The notes below the pieces were generated by a model that saw only the letters and a program-made list of their open reading frames with translations, was not told where the DNA came from and did no database searches. DNA of 64,000 nucleotides from Acanthococcus lagerstroemiae (Eukaryota > Arthropoda > Insecta > Hemiptera > Eriococcidae), in the NCBI GenBank assembly GCA_031841125.1, contig CM063110.1, positions 19,277,626 to 19,341,625 of the forward strand. The letters are read 5' to 3'. Both the position numbers and the translations under genes were made by a program. This document shows positions 1 through 12,171 of this stretch, piece by piece (within the stretch, counting starts at the first letter, position 1; the number at the start of each line of letters is the position of its first letter).

Positions 1-1581
1 TTAAAAAATTTTTCAATTTTTAAACAAGAGTGTAGCTCCGTGGCTCGATAGTAATTAATTTAAAAAAAAAAAAATTCTAACTACAAAATATGATTTTGAA
101 AATAGACCTCTACAAGACCGTGTGCAACTTCTTACTTAGAGTGCATTTCAAAAGCAGTCATTTTTTAAACATATTTAATGCCCGATTGCAAATGAATATT
201 TTTGCCAAATGGTTCCACAGGCATACTACTGAAACCTTTCTTATTAGTTTAGTTGACATTGAAGTGGTTAAAGTTTTGAAGTACCATTTTTTGGCCACAT
301 TGACATGGAATGACTGACATATAATCTTCGCTCTGAATATTAGAAAAATAAACAGCAAGGCCATAGTTATCGATAGTCATTAATTATTCCTTCTTTAGAC
401 TTCGAAATTAACTTTTTTTTTTGCCTAGACCTATGTAAAAATGAAAAAATGAAAAATCATTCTCCAAGTCTTTGGAAAATTAGTTACAAGGCTCTTTAAG
501 ATAATTTGACTATATCAATATTTGCAGATTCCTTCAAACTAAGTCACGAGTTAAAACTGAAGACATCTTTGACAATTTATCAAGAATTTTACAAGTCCTT
601 ATCAATCATGCAAAGACTCTCCACATAATTGCGTTCAGACTTATTAACACTATGGTAACACTCGTTAAGACTGAATTCTTGAGACACACTGAGACTGTGT
701 TGTATTGAAACAACTTAGGACTCCTTATGACTGTGCTAAGACTCTCGAAGATTGAACGAATTAAAACTCTCAAGAGGTCTTTAAGACTCGTAGAAACTTC
801 TTAAAATCTGTGAGACTCGTTAAAACTCTTTCAGATTCTGTTAAGATTCATCACAAGTTATTAAGAATTCTATCAAAGTTATTGAAACGTTTTTAAACTA
901 AGATAAGATTTTTTTTAATTGAGTGAAAATTATTTCAGACTAAGACTCGTTTTGAAGGACGTTCTTTCAAAACTGTTGAAGACCGTCAAAATTGTTAACG
1001 TTCCTTTCCTTAAGACTCAAGACTGTAGCCATTGGGAAGGGGGAAAAGGCAGTCGTCCCCAATTATATTTCAGAGGTGGCAAATTGACAATTTCAGGTGC
1101 TCAGTTGCAACTAGAGCTTTTTTTTCTTTGCTCAAAAGTTGGAAAATTTTCAATTTTTTTCACATCAATATGGTCGATACAGTCTTTGGGAAAATGTCAA
1201 ATTCACTAAAAATTCAATGAATTTAATGGCCATTTGAGAGGAAATTACCGGAAATATCAAAATATTCCACCCCCGGACGTTACAATAAAAATCCGTCGGT
1301 GTTCAGAGCACTCTTGCATACAGTGTTGAGACTCGTTTAAATTCCTTAAGACCCCTGGAAACTGTATCAGTGATCACGAAGACTCACTCTAACTTTGTTA
1401 GGGCTCTATAAGATCGTATATTACCCTAATTTAATTGGGCGAACATTTTTTTTATATTTCTTTTTGACACTCAAACCCCTCCTCCTCAAGTGATTCTGCT
1501 ACAGCTTTGATGAACAATTATCGAAGGTAAAGAAGGGAGAAGAGTGAAAAAGTGTATACTATATAAGATGGCTGAGTGCAG
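1..1581. other. AT-rich intergenic DNA with a degenerate short repeat
   Basis: No gene. From about 520 to 1400 the phrase AAGACTC(G)TTAAAACT and near variants recur many times (see the repeat entry). The rest shows only A/T runs. Confidence 0.7.
520..1400 (+). repeat. Degenerate AAGACTCGTT-type repeat field
   Basis: Variants such as ttaagactcg, gagactcgtt, aagactctcg and taagactcaa occur roughly every 20-40 bases on one strand. No fixed period is evident, so it is probably an old, eroded simple tandem array. Confidence 0.5.
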
Positions 1582-1589
1582 GCTTGTCT

Positions 1590-1749
1590 CAGTGGCGTAG
1601 TTATTCGGAGAGGGGGGGGGTAACCTTCCAGAAATTTTTTATTTTTTTATGGATTAAACTAAGACAAATGAAGAAAAAGAAGAGCAAAACGATTTTTAAA
1701 GATTGAATCTGCTCCCACCTCCCAAGAAACTGGTATAACTACGACACTG
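1590..1749. mobile_element. hAT-type MITE, CAGTGGCGTAG family
   Basis: Begins CAGTGGCGTAGTTATTC and ends GGTATAACTACGACACTG, with a perfect 8-bp duplication gcttgtct at 1582-1589 and 1750-1757. 160 bp, with a G run near the left end. Confidence 0.92.
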
Positions 1750-1757
1750 GCTTGTCT

Positions 1758-2169
1758 TATGACCAGTTTCTCAAACTTGAAGATTATTATAGCTTTAATG
1801 AAAGTAGAGAGGTCACTAGTTATTATATCTAGTAGAAAATTCAATAACAATATTTGTTTTCAAAATTCAGTTTAGAGTTTTTGTGTGCCGTAATAGTAAA
1901 AATGCTATTCAAAAACATCGAAACCGATGAATTCCCAGTAAGTTAAATACGTGCTCGTTTTGAATTCTACATGAGATTTTTCGCTCTCTGGATTACGCTG
2001 ATTAAGGTTTCATGTATTTTTGACCCAATTTCGTAAATAGGTAATTGAGTAGATGAATATATAAAATCAATCAACTCCCAACTCTTGAAAATGCGAATCA
2101 GCTTAATGACTGGAATGAACGTCCTCAGTTATCAGACCGCGCTACAGAATACAAATATGTGTCTGCTTG
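1758..2169. other. AT-rich spacer
   Basis: Nothing recognisable in 410 bases. Confidence 0.6.
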
Positions 2170-2177
2170 CTCAAAAT

Positions 2178-2448
2178 CATTGGCGCCGAATTGGCTTTTT
2201 TTAGGGGGGAGGGGGGATGAGCGACGGCCCCAATATTTTCAGTTCAAAAATGGAAAAAGTACAACAAATTTTGCCATCAATTTTTAAATTTAACAAAAAT
2301 GAAAAAAACAAAACAAAAAAACCGAATAAGAATAAAATCGATAATACCGAAATATCAGACGCGTCTCAATAAAATAATCAAAGAAAAAACCGCGCTTCGA
2401 TTGATTCTCCCCCCCCCCCCCAATATTTTCCATAAGTCGGCGCCTATG
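2178..2448. mobile_element. hAT-type MITE, GGCGCCGA family
   Basis: Ends CATTGGCGCCGAATTGG and CATAAGTCGGCGCCTATG are inverted repeats. The flanks ctcaaaat and ctcagaat are an 8-bp duplication with one change. 271 bp, with a G run at the left and a C run at the right. Confidence 0.85.
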
Positions 2449-2456
2449 CTCAGAAT

Positions 2457-3669
2457 ACAAGTATAACTCGAGGTATTATTTACTTTTTCTTTTAGAAAAT
2501 ATGTAATAAATTCGTTGTTGCCCCTCTTCTTTATTAGACTCGAGCCGAGTAGGATACGTAAGATAAATATGTATTGTAGAACAAAATTAACAACCCGGTA
2601 TGGCACCCTCTACGTTGGGTAGTGCCGAAGGATGAAATCGATCAAGTAGCGCGCTCTCTGTAGCGAACTTTTCAACCCTTTTCAGTTTTACAAAAGCGCT
2701 ATCTGCCGCCCTTTGTCAATGAAAGGGTGCTTGGCGAGCCCATATTCGAACTTTCTCGCTTGTCCAGTAGGTCGCTCTCGAGGAAGCATTTCTCGAAAAC
2801 GTGAAATCCGATTCCTTCAGCCTTCCATCTCCACCTACGGTCATTTCGATTTCCTAAACTTCTCGTTTCCACTATTATTGCTCGACCTACAACTCCATCG
2901 CGGAGCACACTTGTAAATGTAGACTAACTCGAACTGACGAACTTTACCTCCGAATTAGAATCGCTACCGCGGTGTGGCGTAAAAAATAAAACAGAATGAA
3001 AACATACCAACGTCAGAGAATGTGATTAATGATCCTGCAGCCGTACAGGCTGCATCGTGTAAGAGGTTGAGGCCCTTCGAAAAAGAGAGAAAAAATAATA
3101 TTACCAAAAACCGAATGCGAAGGAGTTACATTCGAACACGAGTAAAACACGGTCAGGTTGGATAAAAATTAATCATTCGACAAACGCTGAAGTAGATTAA
3201 TCTGTGTACATAGGTAGAGGCAAGATACTTTCGTAATGCAGATAATCGTCGTCTTTCTCTTCGGGACTACCAGCTTAACGCCGTTATTTTGTTTCATTAT
3301 TAATAATTTCTTGCAATATTGTATATACACTATGCATGGCCTAAGCCGAACACGTCCAATGGGTATCTACACATAGACGCCTATACCGGCACGCACAGTC
3401 ACCAACAGTGAGAGGGAGACTCCCAAGGTGGGTCATTCTCTCGGTGAATCACTCCCTAGGTGGGTCAGTTTTTCACTTTCCACATTTCAATAATTCTCGG
3501 TGCTTTTCAGTTTGTATTTGGCGAGAAATTAGCGCATGAGAAATTTGTACGTCCTATCAATGGCGTAATTAAGGGGAGGGGTCGTAATGGTCTGGACCCC
3601 TATCCTTTTGCAATTCTTCCGTAGTCACGACCAGACCTCTTGACGTAAATTTGTGTATCTGTAGAGGAT
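2457..3669. other. Intergenic, with a GC-richer block at 2590-2960
   Basis: The block from 2590 to 2960 is clearly less AT-rich and contains CpG-rich phrases (gcgctatctgccgccc, accgcggtgtggcg). Neither strand gives a recognisable protein, so it may be regulatory or an untranslated exon. A partial element end (CAATGGCGTAATT) occurs at about 3559. Confidence 0.4.
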
Positions 3670-4850
3670 TTTGGACCGTTTAAACATAAGGGGAGTTACG
3701 TGAATACTAAAGGAGAAAGGCCCTGTCTGAATTTTGGTCTACCACGGAAGATGTTAATTAGATGAAATTAAAATTTCGAAGGCAATTTCAATTTATGAAT
3801 ACAAAATGTTACAAAGAGTTTTTAAAGGCTATCAATTTGATATTTTTCAATATACGCAGTCTCGGTAGACTCGGCTTCAGTACTCGGCCCTAACGATAAA
3901 CAAACATTTGTTATCAGCCTAAGGTATAACGAAAAGGAGGTAACGATTTGGCCCCACTGGGCAAACATTCGGGGAAATCGAACGGAATTCTACCTAGAAC
4001 TCAAAAAGCCCTGCTGGGCGAATGTTTGTGGAGATCAAACGGAATCCCTCGCGGAATTCAAATTATTTCGATCGATACGCATTTGCATCGATAATTTCAA
4101 CTCAAATTTTGTCGATTAATGATGATAACTTTGGAAAAACTTGTCTGAACCGACTTACAAGAACTACGTTCTGAATGTCTTAGATGTCATTACTGATCTG
4201 TATTTCCATTGCAATTTCTTCGTCGTGAGCTTTAACCATAACCTTACAGGATGTTTACAGGTGCTGAAAAGTCCTAAATTTCGAAAGTAGGTCCTGAAAG
4301 TCTTGAAAAGCGCTGAAATTTAAAAGAAAAATGAAAAGTCCTTTATTTTTATTAATACATATTTTTAAAACCTCGCCTCTTAAAAATCAACGTTCATTGG
4401 TTAAGATTAGAATTTCCAATAATAATAATTATCTATATTCACCTGAAGGAGGGAAATGGGGGAGAAAAAAGGAGAGAGGGGTAATGGGGATAAAATAATT
4501 TGAAATAAAAAAAAGATTTGCACACTCGGGGAAAATATGGAAAATATACCGGCTACAGTCCTGCAAAGGGTCCTGAAAAAGTACTTCATTTTTACTTTTC
4601 AATTTCTGTAGACATCCTGCCTTAATAAATTTGTTACAGATTTAGTTAGATTTTTACTTCAACAGTTTGAGTATGAAACTGAACATACAAGTACGATGTA
4701 TACCTAAACGTTATTTCTTTCCCTTGCTAGGCGCCTTTAAATTTTCTGCCTACAGATATCTGTCAATTATTTCTGCCATCTTCAACGGAGTGAAGAAAAT
4801 GTGAACGGAGTTGAAGTTGAAAATTCGAGAAATTTTAGACACCTCCCTGC
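3670..4850. repeat. Dispersed segment, copy 1 (partner at 37005-37850)
   Basis: It shares, in the same order, phrases such as gagttacgt...aatactaaagg, tcgatcgatacg..t.tgtatcgata-like blocks, gatgtcattac and gaacggagttgaagt with 37005-37850. Identity is visibly imperfect, so both are old copies. This copy carries a MITE (4247-4619) absent from the partner, and a short internal duplication around 3955-4045 (gggcraacgtttg-type). Confidence 0.7.
4247..4619. mobile_element. TIR element, CAGGATGTYTAC family
   Basis: The ends CAGGATGTTTACAGGTGCTG and TTTCTGTAGACATCCTG form inverted repeats. CCTTA directly touches both ends (4242-4246, 4620-4624), a possible 5-bp duplication. The interior repeats the phrase ctgaaaagtcct. 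373 bp. Confidence 0.7.
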
Positions 4851-4952
4851 AACAGAGGCCCATAGCCAGCCATCTGCGGTAGGGGGTGCTGACTATTTAC
4901 CAAGGGGGGCTTGAGGACTCACATAGTATATAATGTGAAGGTTTCTACGAAG

Positions 4953-5219
4953 CAGAGGTGTAGCCAGGGAGAGGCGAAGGGGCAAATGACACTCACGGCA
5001 CCTGAAATTGAATTTAAAATATGCAAAATGAGCAATTCTTTGTCTTTAAAACGCGTTTTTTCGAAAAATTTTCGCTCGAGCAGTATTTACCTCCATTTTT
5101 ATGAAATGGTCCTCTAATAACGGCGATATTTTAAAAATACCTCAATTTTCGACCCTTTCTCCCTTAAAAATCTTATTTGCCCCCTCCCCTCCCCCCGGAA
5201 CATCCTGGCTACGCCACTG
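4953..5219. mobile_element. hAT-type MITE, GTAGCCAGG family
   Basis: Left end CAGAGGTGTAGCCAGG and right end CCTGGCTACGCCACTG are clear inverted repeats. No duplication is visible, so the flanks have diverged or rearranged. 267 bp. Confidence 0.8.
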
Positions 5220-6435
5220 ATTGAATTGGGTCTCAAAATTCATAATCAAAACTGGTGATCCAACTTACCGACAACCCATTGAAAAAAAAATTGAATATAT
5301 CGCGTGAAAAAAGATTAACACTTTTACAACGATCAAATTTTCGAAGTTTTGGAAGGAAAAAAATTCCATTTTTGTGGACTTATCAAGTTATCAGTTCTCA
5401 AACAGCCATTTCCGGCATTTAACTATCGATGTTAACGTGAACTGCATCGCGAGCCTACCACCGTGTTTGTAAATTGTAATGTGACACAAGAAAAAAACCT
5501 ATGTGTTCTGAAACTGCTGGTTGGACAGTGGACATTCAGGCCTTTTTCTTGTGACACGTCACTTATAAAGAACGACAAACACACGATTCGTCTATCTTTC
5601 AAAGCAAAATCAGTCTTGTCAAGTTTATAAGCGTTAAAATGTAGTGGAGAGGAAAGTTTTGAACAAAACTAGCGAGAAAAATGTGAGGAATTCGTTATTT
5701 TGATTCACGAAATTTTTCTAGGGGGTCTCCGACAAGCGCTAGGTGGTGCTCAGCACCCCCAAGCATCCCTTTAGCTAGGAGCCTGCTGCAACACTAGGCT
5801 GGCTACGCCACAGCGTTCAACTGATCACGAACCTTATTCCACGGCACTGGATTCAAAGACTATTCTTAAGATTGAATTCAACAACCCCAAAGACCTGCAC
5901 ATCGAATAATCTGTTATAATGGCACTTGGTTTTCGTTAAGCACCTCTCCCCGTTCACTCCATGGAGTAGCTTTGTTTTCGTTTGACTCCCTTCCCTTCGT
6001 GTGTCCCTCCAAAGAGTCCAAAAATAACCCATGAAATCAGATCCAGTGACTGAGAACCTGTAAATTCTATGCCATGTCATTATACAGATAGTTATAAAAT
6101 GAGAGCACGACCCCAGATGACCTTATGAAAGTTCATTGACAGCTCTAGATCATTGATCTTTGAGGTAGTGTTCATTGATCATTAGTGTAGGATTCATTGA
6201 CCTTTATTGGTCAGTTGATTGTTTCGAACCTAAGAGTAGACCTGTGATGTAACCTAATCCTTTCCTCCACCGTCCTAAACCTATATCCTAAGGGCTTGTT
6301 TAACTTTTTGAAGGTTGTTGACCTGGGTTAGTATGCGGAACCTAACTATTTTATTGCCCTGCAACCTAACTCATTTCCCCATTTCCCCTGCTTCTGTAGA
6401 ATATGCCTTGGTGTAAGGTTCAGCCTGGTCACGAA
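5220..6435. other. Intergenic
   Basis: No gene. A short hairpin is formed by CACAAGAAAAA (about 5484-5494) and TTTTTCTTGTG (5543-5553). A solitary MITE right end (ACTAGGCTGGCTACGCCACAG region, 5793-5813) is present. Between 6120 and 6210 the phrase ttcattga recurs. Confidence 0.5.
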
Positions 6436-6439
6436 AATG

Positions 6440-6665
6440 GGGAGGGGGTCTGGTTGACCAGTGGTTAGCGCGCTTGGTCTCGGAATCCGGAGGTCCCGGG
6501 TTCGAGCCCACGTAGCAACTCGCCACATTTTGACCTACAGGCCGGTTATTCGGCAAGAATAGAAGAGGGCTGAGACAGCCTTAACAGCCTCCCCGACGTC
6601 TCCGAGGTGAAGCTCGAAAGGGCGGATTCCAGGTGTCGGGTTAAGAGAAAAAATGAAAAAAAAAG
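6440..6665 (+). repeat. tRNA-derived SINE
   Basis: A pol III A-box-like TGGTTGACCAGTGG (6451-6464) is followed by GGTTCGAGCC (6499-6508), a full B box, at the tRNA spacing. A body of about 130 bases and an A-rich tail (aagagaaaaaatgaaaaaa) end near 6665. The tRNA part no longer folds as a complete tRNA with a 3' acceptor strand, so this is a SINE head and not a tRNA gene. Target duplications were not found. Confidence 0.8.
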
Positions 6666-6829
6666 GTTAGGGAAATAGGTCGTGTTACACTGCGAGTCTA
6701 CGCGGTTCGTTGAATATTTGAAAGTCATTGAACCTAACTATTTCATTGTAAGGTAGCCTAAGCCATTTCCTGTACACGGCCAGATGATTCAGCGTGAGTC
6801 GGGAAATGGGTTAGGTTACATCGCATAAT

Positions 6830-7706
6830 GAAAACTTGAGTGGCCACATTAAGCATATCTGCTCTTTTTGTAATCCCGCGAGGGGCCAGTCCCGAACTTC
6901 CTCGGGTGGCTCTATGTATTATCCCGAAACACATAAAATAAAAGTTGGGGTGTCCCACCTCTGCTGCCTTGCATACGTTTGAGTAGGTTTAGCGCAGAGC
7001 AGGGAGGGGAGCTCACACTTTTAAATTACATTATTATACGTGAATGATACACTAATATAAATACAGCCTTAAGGCTAGAGTAGTCGATCTACATATCTTC
7101 AGTCAGTCTACACTTGTCTGGGTGTTGTTTGTCGCATTCGATTCCACGACAGTTCCCTGGCAGCTTCGGACTTCTTTTCCCCTTTCACCACTTCGGCCTA
7201 CGCACTGAAGGCGGGAGGTCGCTCCAAGCAATGGGGGTCACCTCCATGGGTAAGAAGATTTCAGAAAACTTCCACCTTCAATTCCCCGTAGTTTCCTTAA
7301 ATTGTGCCAGGTTCTGTCACCAGTGATCCTCTCCGGAACGAGAGGGTCGCTTGCAGTCCCCAAGGTACCACTGGGCTCCCCTTCTCTTTCAACCTTACGC
7401 ACCTACTCCTGTCGATATTTGCTGTCTGCGCCTGCAGCTTCGGTGGGGATGCTGGTAGTTGGTGTCCTTATGGTGGAACTGCCCTCTTCCGGGTTCTTCA
7501 TCAATCAAGGACTGCCCACGTCTGGGCTCTTCGACTGGCGGCTACGATAGCTCCCTTATTCCCGCTAGTCAAAAATGGTGCACCGCCGTTAAAGACACCG
7601 GGTACGGGTCCTCCCTGATTCTCGGAAGTGGCATTGGCGGCGGCATTTAGGCACGGGCACATCTGCCCTATATGTACTTGTTACGAAAACTTGAGTGGCC
7701 ACATTA
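6830..7706. repeat. GC-richer block between 22-bp perfect direct repeats
   Basis: A perfect 22-bp direct repeat (GAAAACTTGAGTGGCC followed by ACATTA) lies at 6830-6851 and 7685-7706. The DNA between, especially 7110-7650, is much less AT-rich than its surroundings. It gives several overlapping open frames of 60-100 codons, none with a recognisable protein. Further ggccacattaagc-like phrases follow at 7717-7910. It could be an inserted element or a host exon of unknown gene. Confidence 0.4.
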
Positions 7707-8764
7707 GAACTAGGTAAACGGCCACATTAAGCGTAAAGTGGCCAGAGTAGGGACATACTCCATTTTCCGAAAAATCCGTTTATATTTCCCAATTGTTTGA
7801 AAATTAGAAACGACGATTTCTTCAAGATTTACAGAATAGAATAAAATTTTGACAATGTTGCCGGATTATTCACTGAATTTTTAATTTATAGGCAATTAGC
7901 TTCCGGTGGCTACATTTGGCATATCTGGCCTTCGTGAATCTTGGGCCTGCTTGATATTCTACAACATGTTAACCTGTAGAATTCTTGAAAGCTGGAGCCC
8001 AAAAGAGTCTATCTGGCCAAATTCACAATTTTATGCAGAATCTGTCACGCTTTAAAAGAAATATGGGCTTATATTATTCCCCTTCTTCTGTGCTAGTAAA
8101 GAACCTAAAGACTTTCAACATTCGACTAATATAGTACTTATATTAAATAATTATATGTCGTATAAAAGAAATTAACGGCTGAATCGTATGCACTAATTTG
8201 CGTTCCGTGAAATTAAAAATCCCAAATTAGTAAATTGAATCGAACGAAACTTCGTTTGGAAAAGATAAATCATATTTAAATGATCTTACAAACGTCCGAC
8301 TAAGCTCCGAATGCAAATTAACGATTCTACTACATGTTACAGATTATGCAAATTAAATATATCTATGGGAGTTTCGTCGTTTCAATCATTCGTGTAAGAT
8401 TCACACTGAGCTGTATAGACATGAGATCTTATGGTAATTTAGATTTTATTTTATTGGGATTACAGCATGCGTGCCAATTTAATGTTCGAAAAGTGCGGCT
8501 TCCTAGTATTCAAAAAGTAATCAATAATTTGAGACCAGTGGCAGGGCGATTCAAGTTTGAAACTAAATATTGCCGTTGATAATTCTGCAATAAAGTCTCA
8601 TCCGTTAAATTTGCAGTCTGTAGCAGCAGAGAGGAAGCAAACTGTGCCTTTTAATTTGATCATTATCATTTCTGGGTCACTTATAGGTACCCCGAAATTG
8701 GAAGATACATGTGAAACGGTAGCGTTGGGAAGCTCATGTGCGAACGGCCCGCCCAAAGGTGACT
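7707..8764. other. AT-rich intergenic
   Basis: No gene or element recognised; the first 250 bases carry degenerate ggccacatt phrases. Confidence 0.5.
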
Positions 8765-9640
8765 GAAGCAGCGTGGTCTCCTGTCCTCGAACCTTTTTAA
8801 CCGCCTACTGGAACAAATTCTTAGATCTTTAAAAAGGTAGGAAAAAGGAATTGTAGTTCAAGGTCGCTGGCTGAACAACTTTAAGTTTGCGGACGATATA
8901 GTAATAATTCCAAAAGACTTTGAGGAAATGGTAAAAGTGACCAAGGACCTAAGAGAGGCAGGCGAAAACTTTGGACTTCCCAGGAATCTGACAAAAATAA
9001 AACTCGTGTAAAATAGGAAAGGAGTAGACGAATTCTGGCTTAAGGGAGGAGGGGATCAGTAGGGTAGTGCTATACATATAAATACTTAAAACAGACTACA
9101 TCGTTTGGTAATAACGTGGGGGAGCGGTGTTATTACATAACTCGAGAATATCAAACGGATGGAAATCTTGTTGGGCTCAAAAGCACATTTTCAAAAGTAA
9201 AATGAAAATCCTAGCAAGTTGTGTAGTCCCCCCGTCCTGACATATGAGTGCCCACTAATGTGGTCCTCAAAAACAAAAACAAATGGAGCGCATAGAGAAA
9301 ATACACAAATCAATGTTGAGGATCATACTGATCAGATTGGGGGACCGAGTCACGCTGAGTCACATTAGAAAGCAGACGAAGGTGAGAAATATAGGGTACA
9401 AAATCAAGAGATTGAAATACAAATATGCTCGAGTCGTATGATTAGAGAGGAAACTGTAAAGTGGAAATTGATGTGCACGGTGTGGACCTCTGTGGGCAGG
9501 ATAGATTTATATTGTGAGGAACCACAACAAGAGAAAGAAAGAGACGGGAAAGAGTAACAGAGGTGTATGCCCTCTACGGTGGGCAGATTAGGCAGCGACT
9601 TACTAAAAGTGTTGTACATACCTATTTAGTAAATAAAAGT
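8765..9640 (+). pseudogene. Decayed LINE reverse transcriptase
   Basis: Broken frames give LLSSNLFNRLLEQILRSL, VVQGRWLNNFKFADDIVII, KDFEEMVKVTKDLREAGENF and GLPRNLTKIKLV. These are followed by TYECPLMWSSKTKT, KSMLRIILIRLGDRVTLSH and KQTKVRNIGYKIKRLKYKYA. The FADDIV box and the order of blocks match an RTE-like LINE. Several stops and shifts are present, and the endonuclease and 5' part are missing. Confidence 0.85.
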
Positions 9641-11401
9641 GAAAAAATGAATTTCTCTGGACATACTGTAGATATCGGTAGCGTGACATATATTATCTAG
9701 ACACTATATGAAAAACCTATCCAAGTTATAGACACTATTATGAAAAACCTATCCAAGCCCTGTGGAAAACCAAAAACACGGAGTGCTACACATCTTCTGT
9801 TTTCTGGCTTCCAGCACACTTCAGTTTCCATGACACTTGGACATAATGGTGTACGCTATAAATTTGATGTTCGATGAATTTTCCGATTTTAATCTGTAAT
9901 TAAGGTCGCGCAGCTGTACAGTATAAGCGACCGATGAAGGTAGTCGTTCAATTTATTATAATATAAATAATAATGATGAGGAGGCTAGGGCAAGTGTTGA
10001 AAAAGTTTCCTCGGCGAGTACCATACGTGGCTTCCACTTTTTTCCCAAACACACAGGGACGCAGGACATATTCGCGTCACCGAATTTCTTTTAAAACAAT
10101 GAAATGAATGTAAGATTTTGTGAAATGTTTATCAAATTTTTTCTTTATCGCAAATAACACTACAATTATATTTGGAAGGTTTAATAATTTTAGGTGAAGT
10201 AGCCTGATACGGACCACATTTGGTTTTTTGGTCATAAGTCGCCCCAATGAGCCTAAAAATGTTGCTAATGGCCTTGAATGGAAGCCATAGGATCCTTGTA
10301 TCACCCCCTAAAACGAAATTTCAAAAAAATAAAAACTGGATTCTTAATGATTTCTTTTGTTAAATGTCATGATTTTAGGAAATCGAAAATTTGGGCTCCT
10401 AATATGGACCACATTAAAAAATAACAAACGTATAATATTAAGTGAAACAGTTTCGATAAGTGAAAAAAGTTTGTCACGAATTCAAAAATTCAAACATGTT
10501 GAGCACGTAACAAATCGCTTTTAAGAGTCGTCAAAGGAACGGAATGTACGTAGTTTAGAGGCTTTTAGACATCCGGTTTCTTTTTTTAAAAGGCTGAGAG
10601 CAGCCGATTACATTTTTTTCGGGTCCATAATTTACGACTTTTAGCCACATCTATAAATCAGCATAGTTTTTCAGCTCATTTCCATGTTATCGTAAGTGGT
10701 CCATATTTGGTCCCAAAACAAAGATTTCTCAAAATGATTTAGGGTACTGCTAGTTTTGAACCTTCAATCGGAAAACTGTGTAGTAACATTCAAATCGTAT
10801 TTCTTTAGGCTAAAAGCAGCACCTTCGAAAAAAATGTTTAATCATTTTGTTCCAAAATTATGACATAAAACGTACATGGCGATTAGAAAAAGTTGAAAGC
10901 ATCAATATCGTTTTTTGCTTGTATTTTTTGAGGGGAGGAAGGGGCTTCTAAGTTTGAATTCTCAACATGTATCGCGATAGTACATCAAGGACAACAGCTT
11001 AGATTTCTTGCCCGCAAGTAACGCCGTAAACAGACAAGATAAGCCGGTGGTCCATATTGAGAACCGGCTCATATTATTCGACTCCCTCTTTAGTTAGCAA
11101 TTTCATCGTAAAAGAGAGTGCAACTTAATAAGAAACCTATTTATCTGAAGACTGGGCTAGTGGTATCGGCGAGTTTTCTTATGGAGTACAAAAATTAAAA
11201 ATTCAAATTGACTGACTGAGAATAAAAAAGTTCTCTCGTCTCTCAAACGTGGAGGTAACAAGCGAAAAATCTCCAAAAATTCCATCAGTTTCGTTTCTGT
11301 AATCCCGCATGGTGTTTTTTTTCCATTTTTTTTAGGGGGGGGGGGTACAAATAATACTCTATACTCTCTGTTACAATACCATTGAACTAGACATTGGAAA
11401 C
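9641..11401. other. AT-rich intergenic with a recurring TGGTCCATATT phrase
   Basis: No gene. Between 10200 and 11080 the phrase TGG(A)CCACATT and its complement (ggtccatatt) occur at about 10210, 10405, 10698 and 11048. A short perfect inverted repeat AGCCGGT/ACCGGCT surrounds the last. A 30-bp local duplication (tatgaaaaacctatccaag) occurs at 9706 and 9740. Origin unknown. Confidence 0.5.
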
Positions 11402-12171
11402 CAGGGCTGTAAACTGTACCTAACAAATACCAGGGCAATAACCGGAATTTGATTTGTTCGTGAATAATAGTCGACTGAATGATGGAGAAGTCTAATAACT
11501 TGAGCGAAATCCGTGAGCAAATCAATCGGGTTTTCAGAGTTGAAGTGAACTAAACATAGAGCGTTAAACCGAAACAAATACTGGATCAGTAATCAGAACA
11601 AAAACAAATCAATTGAGAAAATTTTAATTGATTCGTGAACAGAAAGAGTGTGGGTGGCAGAAGGTTGGGGAGCTACTAACCATAACAATAACCAGAGAAC
11701 CAAAACGACTTCATTTTTGAATGTACTATCCGACCATAACAATTTCATTTGAAGTTGAGAAATTACCCGAACAGACGAATGAATGAGTGGAACAAATGGA
11801 AGAAGAGAACACATTTTGAGTGAAGTTCCGATTCAATGAATCAGGAAAGTTCATGAGCAAAACTGGAAGAAATTGCCATTTCTTGTAGTTTATAGCCTCA
11901 CTCTAATCTTGTTTTCATTTTGTTCGGCTCAGGTTCCTGAAAATGTTTCCGAATTGACGCATTAGTTCTGGTCGTTGATCTAATATTTGTTTTGGTTTAT
12001 TGCTCTGTGTTTAATTCACTGAAGCTCTGAAAAGATTATTGATTTGCTCGTGGATTTATTCAAGTTCTTTGGTTTTCCTTTCATTCATTCGGTATTTACT
12101 TATAAGAATGAATCAAAATGAACTGGCTTTCTGCCTGTTGTGCTACTATTCTGTAATCATTTACAGTCCTG
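11402..12171. mobile_element. Foldback (long inverted repeat) element
   Basis: The left arm (11402 to about 11600) and right arm (about 11960 to 12171) are complementary over some 200 bases with many changes. For example, gatttgctc(a/g)(c/t)ggattt and ggttta(a/t)(c/t)gctct occur on opposite strands. The outer ends CAGGGCTGTAAA and TTTACAGTCCTG resemble hAT ends. The flanks do not show a clear duplication. Confidence 0.7.

Noticed and set aside
6445..6515. A tRNA gene
   Set aside because: A and B boxes are present, but the 3' acceptor strand does not pair with the 5' end and the sequence runs into a SINE body and A-rich tail.
7302..7650. Overlapping + strand frames up to 104 codons
   Set aside because: Three overlapping frames are open because the block is GC-richer; no domain, and no codon pattern favours one of them.
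11157..11814. Coding frames at 11157-11525, 11371-11577 and 11593-11814 (minus)
   Set aside because: They lie in or beside the arm of a foldback element and have no protein features.
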